From: Rhynchopus sp. YZ270_cl-10
Lineage: Eukaryota > Euglenozoa > Diplonemea > Diplonemida > Diplonemidae
Direction: 5' to 3'
DNA length: 64,000 bases
Assembly: GCA_964035575.1 (NCBI GenBank)
Contig: OZ037845.1
Coordinates: forward strand, 930,001-994,000
In this document: positions 41,288 to 51,436 of the stretch, in pieces
How positions within the stretch are numbered: the first letter of the stretch is position 1
How the letters are laid out: each line of letters starts with the position of its first letter
Notes under the pieces: model-generated
The model's database searches: none
Seen by the model: the letters and a program-made list of their open reading frames with translations, nothing else
What the model was told of the DNA's origin: nothing
Made by a program: the position numbers and the translations under genes

Positions 41288-42877
41288 CTATTTCTTCTTC
41301 CTGTCCTTCTTTCTGGTTGAACTTCTCTTTGCAATGAATTCTCCGTAAGATATGTCTTCTGGGTCGATGGTGGCCATGTCGCCTCCTTTAGGTGATTCTT
41401 GGTGCATGTACTCCGGAGGAGGGGTGAACTCTAGCACGGCTGTGTCCTCTTGCATGACAGCGTTGTATTCCTCCATGGTTACGTGAAGCTGGTTCTCTTC
41501 AATGAATTCGTCTGTCGCAATCTTCGCGAGGCGCGACGGGAGCAATGACAACTCCTCACCATAGAGGAAGAAGTGGTGACCCTTTATTGTGAGACGTGGT
41601 AAGTTGCGCTTGATGTCAAGGGGCATCACAAAGCGTGTCCAAGGGAGCTCCGTTAGAGCAAGACATCCAAGCGTAGTCGTCACCCTGGGAGACCCGAAGG
41701 TGACAATGTTTGTGACCATCAGGGAATGTTCGTTCTTGAGGTACGCTGCTGCGATGGCGGAGATCGCGCCTCCCACAGCGTGCCCTGCAAGGCAGACCGC
41801 ATAGCCTTGGGGGAGCACCTTTGCTTTGTTCTCCATCAACTCACGCACGACCCGAAGCGCCGCCTGGTGGTACTCCTCCGGGAAGGAAACACCTTCCGGC
41901 TCAAGGCCCCAGTCCTGCATGACAACGTTGTCGTCGTCGTCCTCTGCTGCGTCAATGTGCGTTTGTGTGTAAATTGTGGTCCGTTTCCGCTCGTGGTCGA
42001 TCTCGCACAGAATCGTTTCGGGTGCTTGCAGCACTGTGTATTCAACGTCGCCTCCCTGTCGTACCTCAAACAGTGCTGTGAATGATACAGAATCGCGCTG
42101 ATTTATCGGGTTTGCCTCCATCAACGCAAGCACCTCTGCGTGGTCTCTGCAGGCAAACTGCAGGGCACGGTTCTTCGTCGCTGCACCGCGCTGCTCTTCA
42201 AGACCCACACGCGCCTGGTACGCATCGTGGAAGGCTGCCATTCGCACAAGGCCATTCTGGTTGGAATATGAGATTAAAAAACCCCCCAAATAAAAATTGA
42301 CAATCCCTTTACAATTATTTTTCAAAAATAGAAAATTACTTCAGGATATAACAGTGAAGCATAAAGCATAAATGAAAGACAAGAAAACACTTTTTCGTTT
42401 ATCGCACCGCAAAAGATTTGTGTTTTTCACTGGATAATGTGAGTGAGGCGTACGTCGTTTTCCATTTCTATTTGGCAATGCTTGATTATTCAATAAAAAA
42501 TCTGTCATGCGTCAAAGGGCACATGGTGCAAAGGTGAAAACCCATACCTCCAACTCCCTGTGGTACTGCGGATTCCCCCCGGGGTGCTGTGTTGCAGAGA
42601 GGAAGCTGAACAACGACGGGGCCTGCGAGGGTTCTAAGACGACCATCTTATCGAGGACTGTGTTAATGGTTTGCATCCTGAGGACTGCACGCTCGAGGTC
42701 GTCTGATGTGTAGGGCTCGTCGTCTGACAACATCAACATTTTTTCTGATCGTATCCGGAATTGCACGTGATGCTGCAAACTCCCCTCCGGATGCCCAAAC
42801 CTCTCTGTATTGATCGCCTTCGCTGTTCGGAGCAGACCACGATAAGCCTGCACCACATCACGCTGTGCAAGTTGCAT
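41288..42877 (-). CDS. LYR-domain/class-3 lipase-fold fusion, apparently catalytically dead
   Basis: Two exons: 42548-42877 and 41288-42256. The 291-bp intron has donor GTATGG and acceptor CCAG, both phase 0, giving about 432 residues. Exon 1 alone is a full LYR/complex-1 type domain: VQAYRGLLRTAKAI, an arginine-rich FRIRSEK and a third helix. LYR proteins bind acyl carrier protein and help Fe-S or respiratory-complex assembly in mitochondria. Exon 2 is a lipase-3 alpha/beta hydrolase: the nucleophile elbow reads GHAVGG (Ala codon at 41777-41779) where active enzymes have GHSLGG, followed by FGSPRV and a His region HHFFLYG. The Lys-rich tail RKKDRKKK ends the protein. Alternatively, exon 1 and exon 2 are separate genes, with a start at RMAAFHD in exon 2. 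The fusion rests on phase match, intron size and strand. Confidence 0.65.
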
Positions 42878-45471
42878 AATTACTTCTCAAAAAAAATTCT
42901 CCAAAAATATTCTATAAAAAAACCAACAGGAAGGATCACCCTCCGTTCTCAATGGTGTAGATATCGTTTTTTCCTAAAAAGAAGTGATTTGGGAAACTAC
43001 GAGGGGTAGAAAGAGAAGAAGAGAAAAAAAATCTGGAGTAGCTTTCGGTTTTTCAGTTTGTTTTATGTAGCTTTTTTTTTGTTTCAGGAAAGATAAACAC
43101 GCATGGTATAATAGATGAGGGGAAGGGGCTGAAGGGGAGAAAAAACACAAGGGAAGACGTGGTCTGACAAAGACAAACACCATTCGTTGTTCACTAACGA
43201 TTTTCTTTTTTTGGGGGAAGCATTAACTGAGGCTATGGACAAAATCACCGTGTCAAACGGACAGTTTCTGTGAAAAATATCACCTCGAAAAGGCTTAGAC
43301 CAAAAAAAAAAAAAAAACTCCCGCGTTCTGTCCTTTGCCTTCCATCCATCCCTGATGTTGTCATTTCGTTTCTTTGTTTGGTGTGGCTCGCCCCAAAAAA
43401 AAGTGTTTTTTTAAGTACTTCTTTTGTACTTTTATTGTAGCACAAAAGTGGGGTTTTGGGCCACACCATCGTTATTTTTAAAAATATATTTCTGGGTAAC
43501 AAGGTGAGAGCGACGGTTCCCTCTGGAACCATAAAATAGAGTAAAGAGGAAAGGCTTGTGGAAACTACTTTGCATTTTCAGCAGGAGCACAAAACTAAAA
43601 GTGTATGAGATGACCCTAAGCCTCTCGTGCTTAGTCACCAAAACAAAACAATAAAAGGGGGGTAGGGGTAAAGTTGAAAGCGTGTTGACACCAGAGAAAT
43701 TGCCACCTAAAAGAATTCAGTTTCAACTCGAATCTTACTTCCTAACGCAAGCTACTCAGGTTGGTGTCAAAATATTTTTAAAACAACTCAAAGGAGAAAC
43801 TAAAGAGAGAGAAAAAAAGGAGTTGAAAGCAACGTCCCTGCGGACGAAAACACCAATAAAGAAAAGCTCAAAGAAAAGAGTAGTTGAAACGTGCTAAAAC
43901 GCATCTCAGTCGAGCTCATGCAAAGGGTGGGACATGAGTGTTCCGTACCGTAAAAGAACAGAGGCGGTTCACAACCGCTCGGCGAATCACGCGACTTCTT
44001 TATACCCCAGCCTTTTAAACGGCCAATAAAAAACTATATGATTTTGCACGTGTTACTGTGGGAGCATAGCGGGGACCCTAAGGGCAATCATGGCTCAGTT
44101 CGTAAACGGGCACGTGCCATCCAATGCCATCGCTTTGGGGGAGCGACGTGCCTTGTGGCATCAGATGACTCCTTACGTAGTGGGGGGATCCACGCGGAGT
44201 GCAATGCGGACTCGAGAAGTCATAACAGGCAGCACATCTCACCCAAAAAAAAAAAACTTGAAAGCCGAACGTGAAGGGGTGCCAAACGGCAGAACTGCGG
44301 AATCAGCTATCGCTGCACCCACACTCAGTTGACACCCGTGTATAAAAATAAAGGGGGGGATATGAACAAAACACAAGCACACATGCACAAAGGTTTGTTT
44401 TTCCTCGCAAAGTACTACCATTTTTGTAGCACCTCGCAGTAACACCCCTCCCTGAACACTGAAATGAGCAAAATACGGCAAGATATGACATTAGTTTTCT
44501 CTTTCGTTCAAAAATATACAGACAGAGTCATCGACTAATCACGGTAATGTGATATGCTTCTGTTACATATGCACTTTTATAGATGCACAAAAGTTATCGG
44601 GTATTGCTCTTTTGAAAGATCGGTGCAAATTATTTCCACATAAAAATAAAATGTTTTCACGAAAATGAGTTGAACCTGTCTCAAAGCATGGCGTCATTTC
44701 GAAAGACACTAAAGTAGCGCTTGAGGGTAGAGGGTTTAAAATAAAAAAATAAAAATAAAAATGAAACAAAAAAAAAGTCTCACGCACACATCCAACCTGG
44801 GTAATGCTCCGTTCTTCAGAACTACCCACAACTTGCTTTCAAGCACACATACGTCGTTTTTCAAAAATAAACGTAAATGGTTGTGTAGGAAGCCACACAC
44901 AATTCGCACAAAGCAGAAAAAGAAAAAGAGTGTTAGTGTTTAGTTTTAAAAAAAAGTGGGGATAAAGAGGGAGAATCCTTGGTCTAAAATGCTTCAAAAA
45001 GCAAAATCACTTACCTTCATATTCTCGAACAAGCGTGAAAGCCTGCATGCGAGAGGTTTGAAAAGAGAGAATTTTGATACGATGATTAACACTTTGCGGG
45101 AGGGAGGGATATGAAATAAAATGGGGAACATGCCTCAGGGGGTTCTGGTTTATCACATAATAAATAAAGAGATAAACTCGAAAGATGGATGCACCGAACG
45201 ACATGCACAAGCAACACAACGAAACAGACAAAATCACAACAAGCGTGACAAAGTCGTAAGCACAGAATCTTCCGAGTATTCTCACATTCTTTGATAAGAT
45301 ACACTCTGTACCCTCCCCCACGTTGGCCCCCGCCAGCACGTCAGTTCATTTATGTGGACCACTCCATGAAATTAGGTTTTAATTCATGAAGAAACACTGT
45401 TCCCGGGGGAAAGGAGAGGTTTGGATTGGAGAACTAAAAAAGTAGGAGGAAAATATAGGAGGGAAGACTAC
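42878..45471. other. Gene-poor spacer
   Basis: AT-rich, homopolymer-rich sequence with no convincing protein gene. A good hairpin-family copy lies at 43601-43640. A GC-richer island at 44038-44334 holds an 80-residue ATG frame on the + strand (MAQFVNGHV...), with no recognised domain. I do not call it a gene. Confidence 0.5.
43601..43640 (+). repeat. GATGACC hairpin-family motif, good copy
   Basis: TATGAGATGACCCTAAGC, loop CTCTCGT, GCTTAG, TCACC. The stem CTAAGC/GCTTAG is identical to the 17.5-kb copy 26 kb away. Confidence 0.6.
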
Positions 45472-45479
45472 ATCAATCA

Positions 45480-45595
45480 GGGCTTCCCACAGGGGGGACC
45501 AGGGGGGACCACTGGTCCCCCTGGGGGAAAATAAAAATAATAAGGGGGGACCAGGGGGGACCAGGGGGGACCAGGGGGGACCAGGGGGGACCAGC
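45480..45595. repeat. GGGGGGACCA tandem array
   Basis: Two copies, an inverted CTGGTCCCCC, a short A-rich spacer, then five direct copies. Its inverse, GGTCCCCCTGGG, is at the right end of E3 near 47085. Confidence 0.8.
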
Positions 45596-45703
45596 CTGCC
45601 CTTGAGTGTTCCGAGGCTGCCTATTAGGAATTTTCCACATTTTTTTTAATTTTTCCCACCCTCCCGTCCCCGCGCATCCAAATACAGGCAACTACACGAA
45701 GGT

Positions 45704-46424
45704 GATGTACAGTACATTACAAGTGAAGTTACATGTAACGTTACAAGTGAAAAACCGTTACAAGTGAGTTACAAGTGAGTTACAAGTGGGATACATGAAT
45801 TACAGGCAAAATCAGGTTGTAACTGGTGGGTTACAAGTGAGTTACAAGTGAGTTACATGTAACAAAAGTTACATGTTGGTGCTTCCCGGGGGGTATGCAT
45901 TTCACAAATTTTCACAAAATGTGACAAGTTTTCACAAGTTTTCACAACACGAAAACCGCTATAAAATTGTGAAGGCTGGTGAAAAATGGTGAAAAATTGT
46001 GAAAAGTTGTGAAAAGTGCGAAAAGTTGTGAAAAGTTGTGAATTGATTTTTTTTTTTTGGGGGGTTTTTTTTGGGTTGGGTGGTGGCCCACCCATTGAGG
46101 GGTATGCTGGGATTCACAAGATAGAACGTGATGTGGTGTACCTGTGTACCTGTGTACCTGTGTACTGTGCACTGTGCGGAAATGACGAGAACTTGTCCAT
46201 TTCGGCAAATTGACCCCACCACTGGCCGGACGGATTCCGGAAATGCAAATGCCGGCATTTAAAAGCTTCACCAACGAAGAAAAAAAGGGTGGTGAAAAGT
46301 TGTGAAAAGTTGTGAAAAGTTGTGAATTGAATTGAAAATTTGTGAAATGCATACCCCCCGGGAAGCACCACATGTAACTCACTTGTAACTCCACTTGTAA
46401 CACCCGTTACATCACCGTCGTGTA
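45704..46424. repeat. Inverted GTTACAAGTGA arrays and foldback core
   Basis: The left arm has tandem GTTACAAGTGA, then ATGTTGGTGCTTCCCGG and GGTATGCATTTCACAAATTT. The right arm repeats this in inverse order (AAATTTGTGAAATGCATACC, CCGGGAAGCACCACATGTAA, then CACTTGTAAC units). The loop has direct TTGTGAAAAG repeats. The arms pair over about 45 bp almost perfectly. It may be a nested smaller element. Confidence 0.75.
46179..46273. repeat. Segment shared with E2 (copy in E3)
   Basis: AACTTGTCCATTTCGGCAAA through CCGGACGGATTCCGGAAATG to TTCACCA, nearly identical to 56787-56871 and in the same orientation. It is preceded here by three TGTGTACC units, and in E2 by 142 TGTGTAC units. Confidence 0.9.
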
Positions 46425-46437
46425 ACAGGGGGAAAAG

Positions 46438-46587
46438 ATGGCACCAAAAAAGTCCTCCGGACCAAGACAGATTTCCATAATGGAATTTGCAAAGCGACCG
46501 GCGGAGTCCCAGTTATCGGCTCAGGCTCCGAAGAGGCAGAAAATAACGGTTGCAAAGAACCACGAGTATGCCTCATGGGCAAAGTGA
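46438..46587 (+). CDS. Short frame in E3 with PIP-like and NLS-like motifs
   Basis: A 49-residue ATG frame beginning MAPKKSSGPRQISIMEFA. It has a QxxIxxF segment (QISIMEFA) like a degenerate PCNA-interacting motif, and a basic PKRQK. Such N-termini occur in some transposases. It may be the remnant of an element protein or chance. It is the only + strand frame in the window that looks protein-like with an ATG besides those near 53.8 and 58.9 kb. Confidence 0.3.
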   Translation: MAPKKSSGPRQISIMEFAKRPAESQLSAQAPKRQKITVAKNHEYASWAK

Positions 46588-47137
46588 CCCCGTCACAGCC
46601 AGAACGCGACTCAATTGGTCAAACGCCGAAGGAAAAGGAAGCATGCAGCATGGCAAAAGAACAAAGTAGCGTACCGTGCGCCTGCGGCGCAAGATTGCAA
46701 GCCACCCATGACATAGTGTGGCTGTAAAATGTGCAATTTTAATCACAGTATTTTGAAATGTTGCGTACCGTGGCTTCGCCAGGAACCTTTGCCATGACTG
46801 TCGTTTCTTTTTGTAGATGTCTATACGAGGAAACGTCTGCACGCTACCGACCTGACATATTTTTTCTTATTCCGCAAAGGTGGGGAACGTGAGATGATAT
46901 GCAATATGCGAGTTAATGCAGCAGTTTTAACGGTTTGCCGGGACATTTTCGCCGAAGTCGAAAAATTTTTTTGACCACTTAAAGTGCGTAAAGGCGCGTA
47001 ACGTAACGTAGCGTCAGCGTTAATGCTACACACCACACAAATTAAAATCATTGAAAAAAAAAAAAAAATTCCACCTTTTTTTGGCTGGTCCCCCTGGGAG
47101 GCCAAAACCCCAGATCCTGCGGGAAGCCCTGATCAAT

Positions 47138-48985
47138 ATAAAAAAAAAAAAATGTGTCGGTCAAAAAAAAAAAAAAAAGAGAAAAAAATGTTGTGCAACA
47201 CATCGCCATAAAAATACGAACACGAACAACAGCTTTTTCCCCCCCCTCTGCCTCCTGAACCCTTGACTCGACCGAACCCGGGTTTTCCCTTCCTGGTAGT
47301 GCTCATGGTGGGGGTCACCAAAGCGACATCATTGTGGTCTCACAACGAGTGCCGAGGTACGGTAACATGTCCGGATTGTCTCACAACCCCGTTTCGATCG
47401 AATTTGACGTGGGCACTATTCTCTTTAGGGGATGGCAGAGGGGTAAAGAACTATCACGCAACTATTCTGAACGTCCCTTTGTTCTCTTCCTTAAGATGGG
47501 AGAGCACAACAAACAACACCAAAGATCTTCTTTGGCAACAGCTATTTCGCACAGAGAAGGGACAAGTTGATATATAACTTAATAATAACAAAATGTGGCG
47601 TAGAACGGGAGAAGTGGGGGAGGGGGGTAAGGAAACACAAAGCATAAAAGAACCGGATTTGAAACATAAGAACTGAACCATAAACGGATGAACAATTGTG
47701 GAAGGATGGGCCGGCGGGGAATACTGTTGCCTGTAGTAGGCACGTGCTCTCTTGTAGAAGGATGAATATGAGAACTTCGTCACTCACCTCATTCACACCT
47801 CGAGTCAATACTCTTCGTGAGTGGGCTCTCTTCAGTCCTTTGCTTTCGTTGTCGGTAGAACTACGTGAGCAACTCCAAAAACAGGAACTAATCTGGCTCC
47901 GAATCCATTCGTTCACCTGATAAGAGTTGGATGTACTCGTGAAGTACTGAGAAAAACGCGCCGTATCTGTGCCCAACCATGCCTTTTGAGAATAATGTCT
48001 TTGACACGGGATACGTATTGCAACCTACTACTTGAAGCAGTTGGGTAGGAAGCAGAAAAATGAAGAGGGGCTCGGTGGGGCTATCATAACTGTCATTGCA
48101 ACCTTGAAGGAGTATAGGCTGTCGACCCTTCTTATTGTTGAATCAAAAGCAAACCTCCAATACACTCTTTTTCAATCTAATAAAAAGAGTCGCAAAGAAA
48201 AAGGGGGAAAAGAACAATTGTTTGAATAGTGTAGCATGTCACCATCTCTACTCGTCTCACCATAAGAAAACACCTCTCCGCTTGAGATGGAAAATAAAGA
48301 ACAAAAACTTGACACATAACTGACTGCACACCATTTCCAAAACAACACGACGTCTTCCGAAACAAGGCATTTGGCAATGTTAAAAACCGGGCGATAGCAA
48401 AGAAAAGAGTTGGCTGCCAAAAATATACCAGAAGGGGGGAAAGGCGGAGTTGACTTTACACCTTGGATACAGGCGGGCTTGCTCCAAACTTGGTACTTCT
48501 CTGTCAAAAAGAGTCCAGACCAGACGTATCCTCGCCATCACTCAGGAGAAAGCGCAAAAAAGATGTTCGAATACTGCACAATTCATTCATTAGAACAGTG
48601 TAGTTACGTATATAAAGTCAAAACAAACACCAATTCAACACTCCTGGTTTAAACTGTGGCAAAATGACAGGGGGGAGGGGAATCAGGATACTTATTTACA
48701 GCTTCCCAGTGGCGCTACTCACCAGGGAACACTGAACCTTGTCCACCACCACCCCACTCTCGCTCAAGTGACTTCAGATCAAAACAGATCAGTGGTCCCC
48801 GGAATAAGGGTAAAAAAAAAAGTGCGGTATAAAAAAAAGGTGCCACACAACCGTATTTTACGGTAAAATAAAAGTTAAAAAAACTGGAAATATCAAATGC
48901 CACACGCCTACACATCTCAATGAAGTGCCATAGCAGGACCCCTTCCCTGCGCAATAATACCCCCTTTCCCTCCACCCTGCTCGGC
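47138..48985. other. Gene-poor spacer
   Basis: No confirmed gene. On the minus strand at about 47797-47990 an open frame ends at a strong donor-like GAG-GTGAGT, so an exon of an unrecognised spliced gene is possible (for example ARFSQYFTSTSNSYQVNEW). Several other short frames have no features. Confidence 0.4.
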
Positions 48986-50620
48986 CTACAGTACATCCAC
49001 CATGTAAACATTCCCGTAGACATCTCCCATTGCGACGGACTTGCACCCGGCATCCATCCTCATCACAACTCCTTTTGTCGGGAGCTGCGAATGTTCTTCA
49101 CCTGTATCCTGTTCGAGGAAGACAACCGACTTATCAGAACGGGCAACCATCACTAGTGAGCCAGGTGCGCATATTGCGCACGTATTGCGAAGAATCCGAA
49201 CAGGAGGCTGTGTGAGAATAGGTGCGGGTGGTGCAGAAGTCGGTGACGGGATGGCAGACATGACAGGTGGAAGAATATTAGCGCGTGAACGAGGCGACGA
49301 AGATGAGGGGGACGGACCTGGAGTTGAGTCCTCTGTATGCTTGCTCGCTGGCGAATGGAGAGGCGCAGGCGCGCGAAGTGGTGCTGGTGCGGGTCGCGCC
49401 TGAGAGGGGCTGTTCTCAGTCGTACGCGACCAGACCTTCTCCCATGTTTTGGTGTCCCACATCGCTACTTCCTTCTCATCAGCACTCATCAACCTCTGCC
49501 CGCAAGGTGCGTAATGCAATCCTCTCACCGACGAGACGTGAGCTTGTATATTATGCACGGTCTCCACGCTACGTGTATTGATTACAGAAACCATTCCATT
49601 TTGAAAACCACATATCACAAAATTGCTATCATTTGAAAACCCCAACGAAGTAATACAATGCTCTTCGCAGGCATGCCTGGCGACGAGTTTGCACTGGGAG
49701 TCGTAGAGCAGCAGAATGCCCACCGTTTCGGCGTCTTCATATGCAGCCTCGGCACCGACTGCAATGCGCTTTGCGTCTGGAGAGAATTTAACAAGAGACA
49801 TCCTGATCTCGCCGTTGTCCTCTGTGAAGGATGCAGTGCGTTTCACACGAAAGGTGTTCATATCCCAAAGGAAGAGCTTCTCCATGCGGTGCACGGAGGC
49901 GAGCGCCGTTCCGTCAATAGTAAACGAAGCGTCGTAGGCGGAGTCAAAGCAGTCGCGTCGCCTCCCGTCAAGTGTCCCGCACTGCTCGTCCCGTGTGACA
50001 TCAAGCACCCTTGCTTCTGAGGGACCTAATGCTGTATCTGTCGTGACAAGAAGCCAGTCGTTGGAAGCAAGGCTTACAACTTTTACAGGCTTTGCGTGAC
50101 CCTTCACAAACCTAGAGGTTATCCGCCTTGAACGTGCGTTGCGGGACATCGAGGTGAGGATGTTGAGCATGTCTGTTTGTGTAGCATTCTCTATTGACTG
50201 TGTCTGACCCTTGTCCACGGACATACCCACAACCCCAAAATCGGTAATTATAGTAACCTGCTCATGAGGGCCAGGCAACACGGGTGGGAGCGTGACTATG
50301 CTCCTCTTTCCGTGAATCAATTCAAAGAGCTCCATCAACTTGGCAGGGTGGCGGTCTTCGGCATCTTGGAGTATCTCGCAGTATTTGATTCCCTTCCGCA
50401 AGCGTGAGCACAGGCGTGAGGTGGTGTGTTTGGACTCGAACATATCTTTCCCTTTCCCGGAGGTTGTGATCTGGTTTGTGTCGTTCCAGCTCTTTGAGCT
50501 ATCAGGCGACTTCAACACTGCCTGTATGTCCTCGTTCGCAACCGGCCGGTCGTCAACTTGTATCTCCTTGTAGATATCCTCTCTCTCCCCTGCTTTGTCA
50601 GCACTCGCCCCACACCCCAT
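48986..50620 (-). CDS. Lipid-anchored WD40-repeat protein
   Basis: 544 residues, single exon. The N-terminus MGCGAS is a dual lipidation signal (myristoylation at Gly2, palmitoylation at Cys3), so the protein should sit on a membrane face or flagellar/plasma membrane. Residues about 190-430 contain WD40-type blades, with repeat ends such as LFLWDMNTFRV, HCITSLGFSNDSNFVICG, VINTRS, HVSSVRGLHYAPCG and VAMWDTKTWEKVW. A Pro/Ser-rich linker (about 435-490) separates a final half-propeller (VMVARSDKSVVFLEQD, VAMGDVYGNVYMVDVL), which may close the ring. The N-terminal 180 residues are charged and helical, with no known domain. Function is unknown; a membrane-tethered scaffold is likely. Confidence 0.75.
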   Translation of the reverse strand: MGCGASADKAGEREDIYKEIQVDDRPVANEDIQAVLKSPDSSKSWNDTNQITTSGKGKDMFESKHTTSRLCSRLRKGIKYCEILQDAEDRHPAKLMELFELIHGKRSIVTLPPVLPGPHEQVTIITDFGVVGMSVDKGQTQSIENATQTDMLNILTSMSRNARSRRITSRFVKGHAKPVKVVSLASNDWLLVTTDTALGPSEARVLDVTRDEQCGTLDGRRRDCFDSAYDASFTIDGTALASVHRMEKLFLWDMNTFRVKRTASFTEDNGEIRMSLVKFSPDAKRIAVGAEAAYEDAETVGILLLYDSQCKLVARHACEEHCITSLGFSNDSNFVICGFQNGMVSVINTRSVETVHNIQAHVSSVRGLHYAPCGQRLMSADEKEVAMWDTKTWEKVWSRTTENSPSQARPAPAPLRAPAPLHSPASKHTEDSTPGPSPSSSSPRSRANILPPVMSAIPSPTSAPPAPILTQPPVRILRNTCAICAPGSLVMVARSDKSVVFLEQDTGEEHSQLPTKGVVMRMDAGCKSVAMGDVYGNVYMVDVL

Positions 50621-51436
50621 CTTGGCCTGCTACAAACAAGGGGTGAGTGGAATATGTAGTATGCAAATCAAACGAACATACGGAAGGGGGTTCTTCCTGT
50701 GGTGTGTAAAGTGGAAAAAAAGGGAGGGGGCGTTGGGGTGGGATGGGTTTGTTGGGGGGTAGGGGGTTGTAACGTGTAAGGGCTGAAAAACCAACGTGTT
50801 TACACAAAACACAACAAAACCAGTTGTTTGGGTGGGTCGGGTAGAAACCGACCTCGTCGGGTCACAAAGCTACATCCCACCCCCCTTGGCCCTCGGGATT
50901 CACTTTCGGGAGGTCAGGGCCCCCTCGGGCTCTGGCGTGAGTGCGGGAAATAGCCAATGCCCACGTGCCACCAAGTCAAAAACCCAAAAAAAAAAAAAAA
51001 AAAAAAAAACCACCCTGGTGTTCCCGAAAGGGCCCATATTGACATGTCCTTGACACAAGGTTTACAGGGGAAAATGACACACCCCCCCTATATTGACATG
51101 TCCTTGACATGTCGTTGACATGTCCCCGACAGCAGATCGGTAACACCACACCCCTTTTTAGGTGGTTTTTCAGCCCAGAAACCTGTTCTTTGGGCACATA
51201 CCCAGGTATGTGGGCTGGGAAAAGCGTATTCGCGGCCTAAAAAGCATGCGTGGGCCACACACTCAGGTGCACACGTGCCATAGCATAGCATGCAAGCTGC
51301 GCGAATACACAAAAACCCACAAAAGTGGTCGGGTTCGGAAAACGACCTGGTCGGGTCACAAAGCTGCATCCCTCGGACCTTGGCCCATAGGCGTCTCGGG
51401 CGGGAAAGGAAAGCTAGTGCGTGACAACACTCAGGA
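50621..51436. other. Spacer with direct repeats and TTGACATGT units
   Basis: No gene. Two direct copies of a roughly 50-bp segment (GTCGGGTCACAAAGCT, then CATCCC and CTTGGCCC) lie at 50838-50895 and 51330-51390. Between them are four TTGACATGTC units (51038-51125) and a 29-base A run near 50980. Confidence 0.6.

Larger units (their letters stand above)
45478..47131. mobile_element. Terminal-inverted-repeat element E3 (1654 bp) with nested foldback
   Basis: The ends are inverted CAGGGCTTCCC followed by RCAGG, flanked by a 6-bp duplication ATCAAT (45472-45477 and 47132-47137). The left end carries tandem GGGGGGACCA units. Inside lie GTTACAAGTGA arrays, a long inverted repeat (45866-46385), a segment shared with E2 (46179-46273) and a 49-residue frame (46438-46587). 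The CAGGG end is hAT-like, but hAT elements make 8-bp duplications, so I leave the superfamily open. Confidence 0.7.

Noticed and set aside
44090-44332. 80-residue + strand frame beginning MAQFVNGHVPSNA
   Set aside because: It has an ATG and a GC-rich setting but no domain, faces against all genes and ends in an A tract and low-complexity sequence.
45478-47131. E3 as a standard hAT element because of CAGGG ends
   Set aside because: hAT elements make 8-bp duplications; here only six bases match on the two sides, and no hAT transposase is seen.
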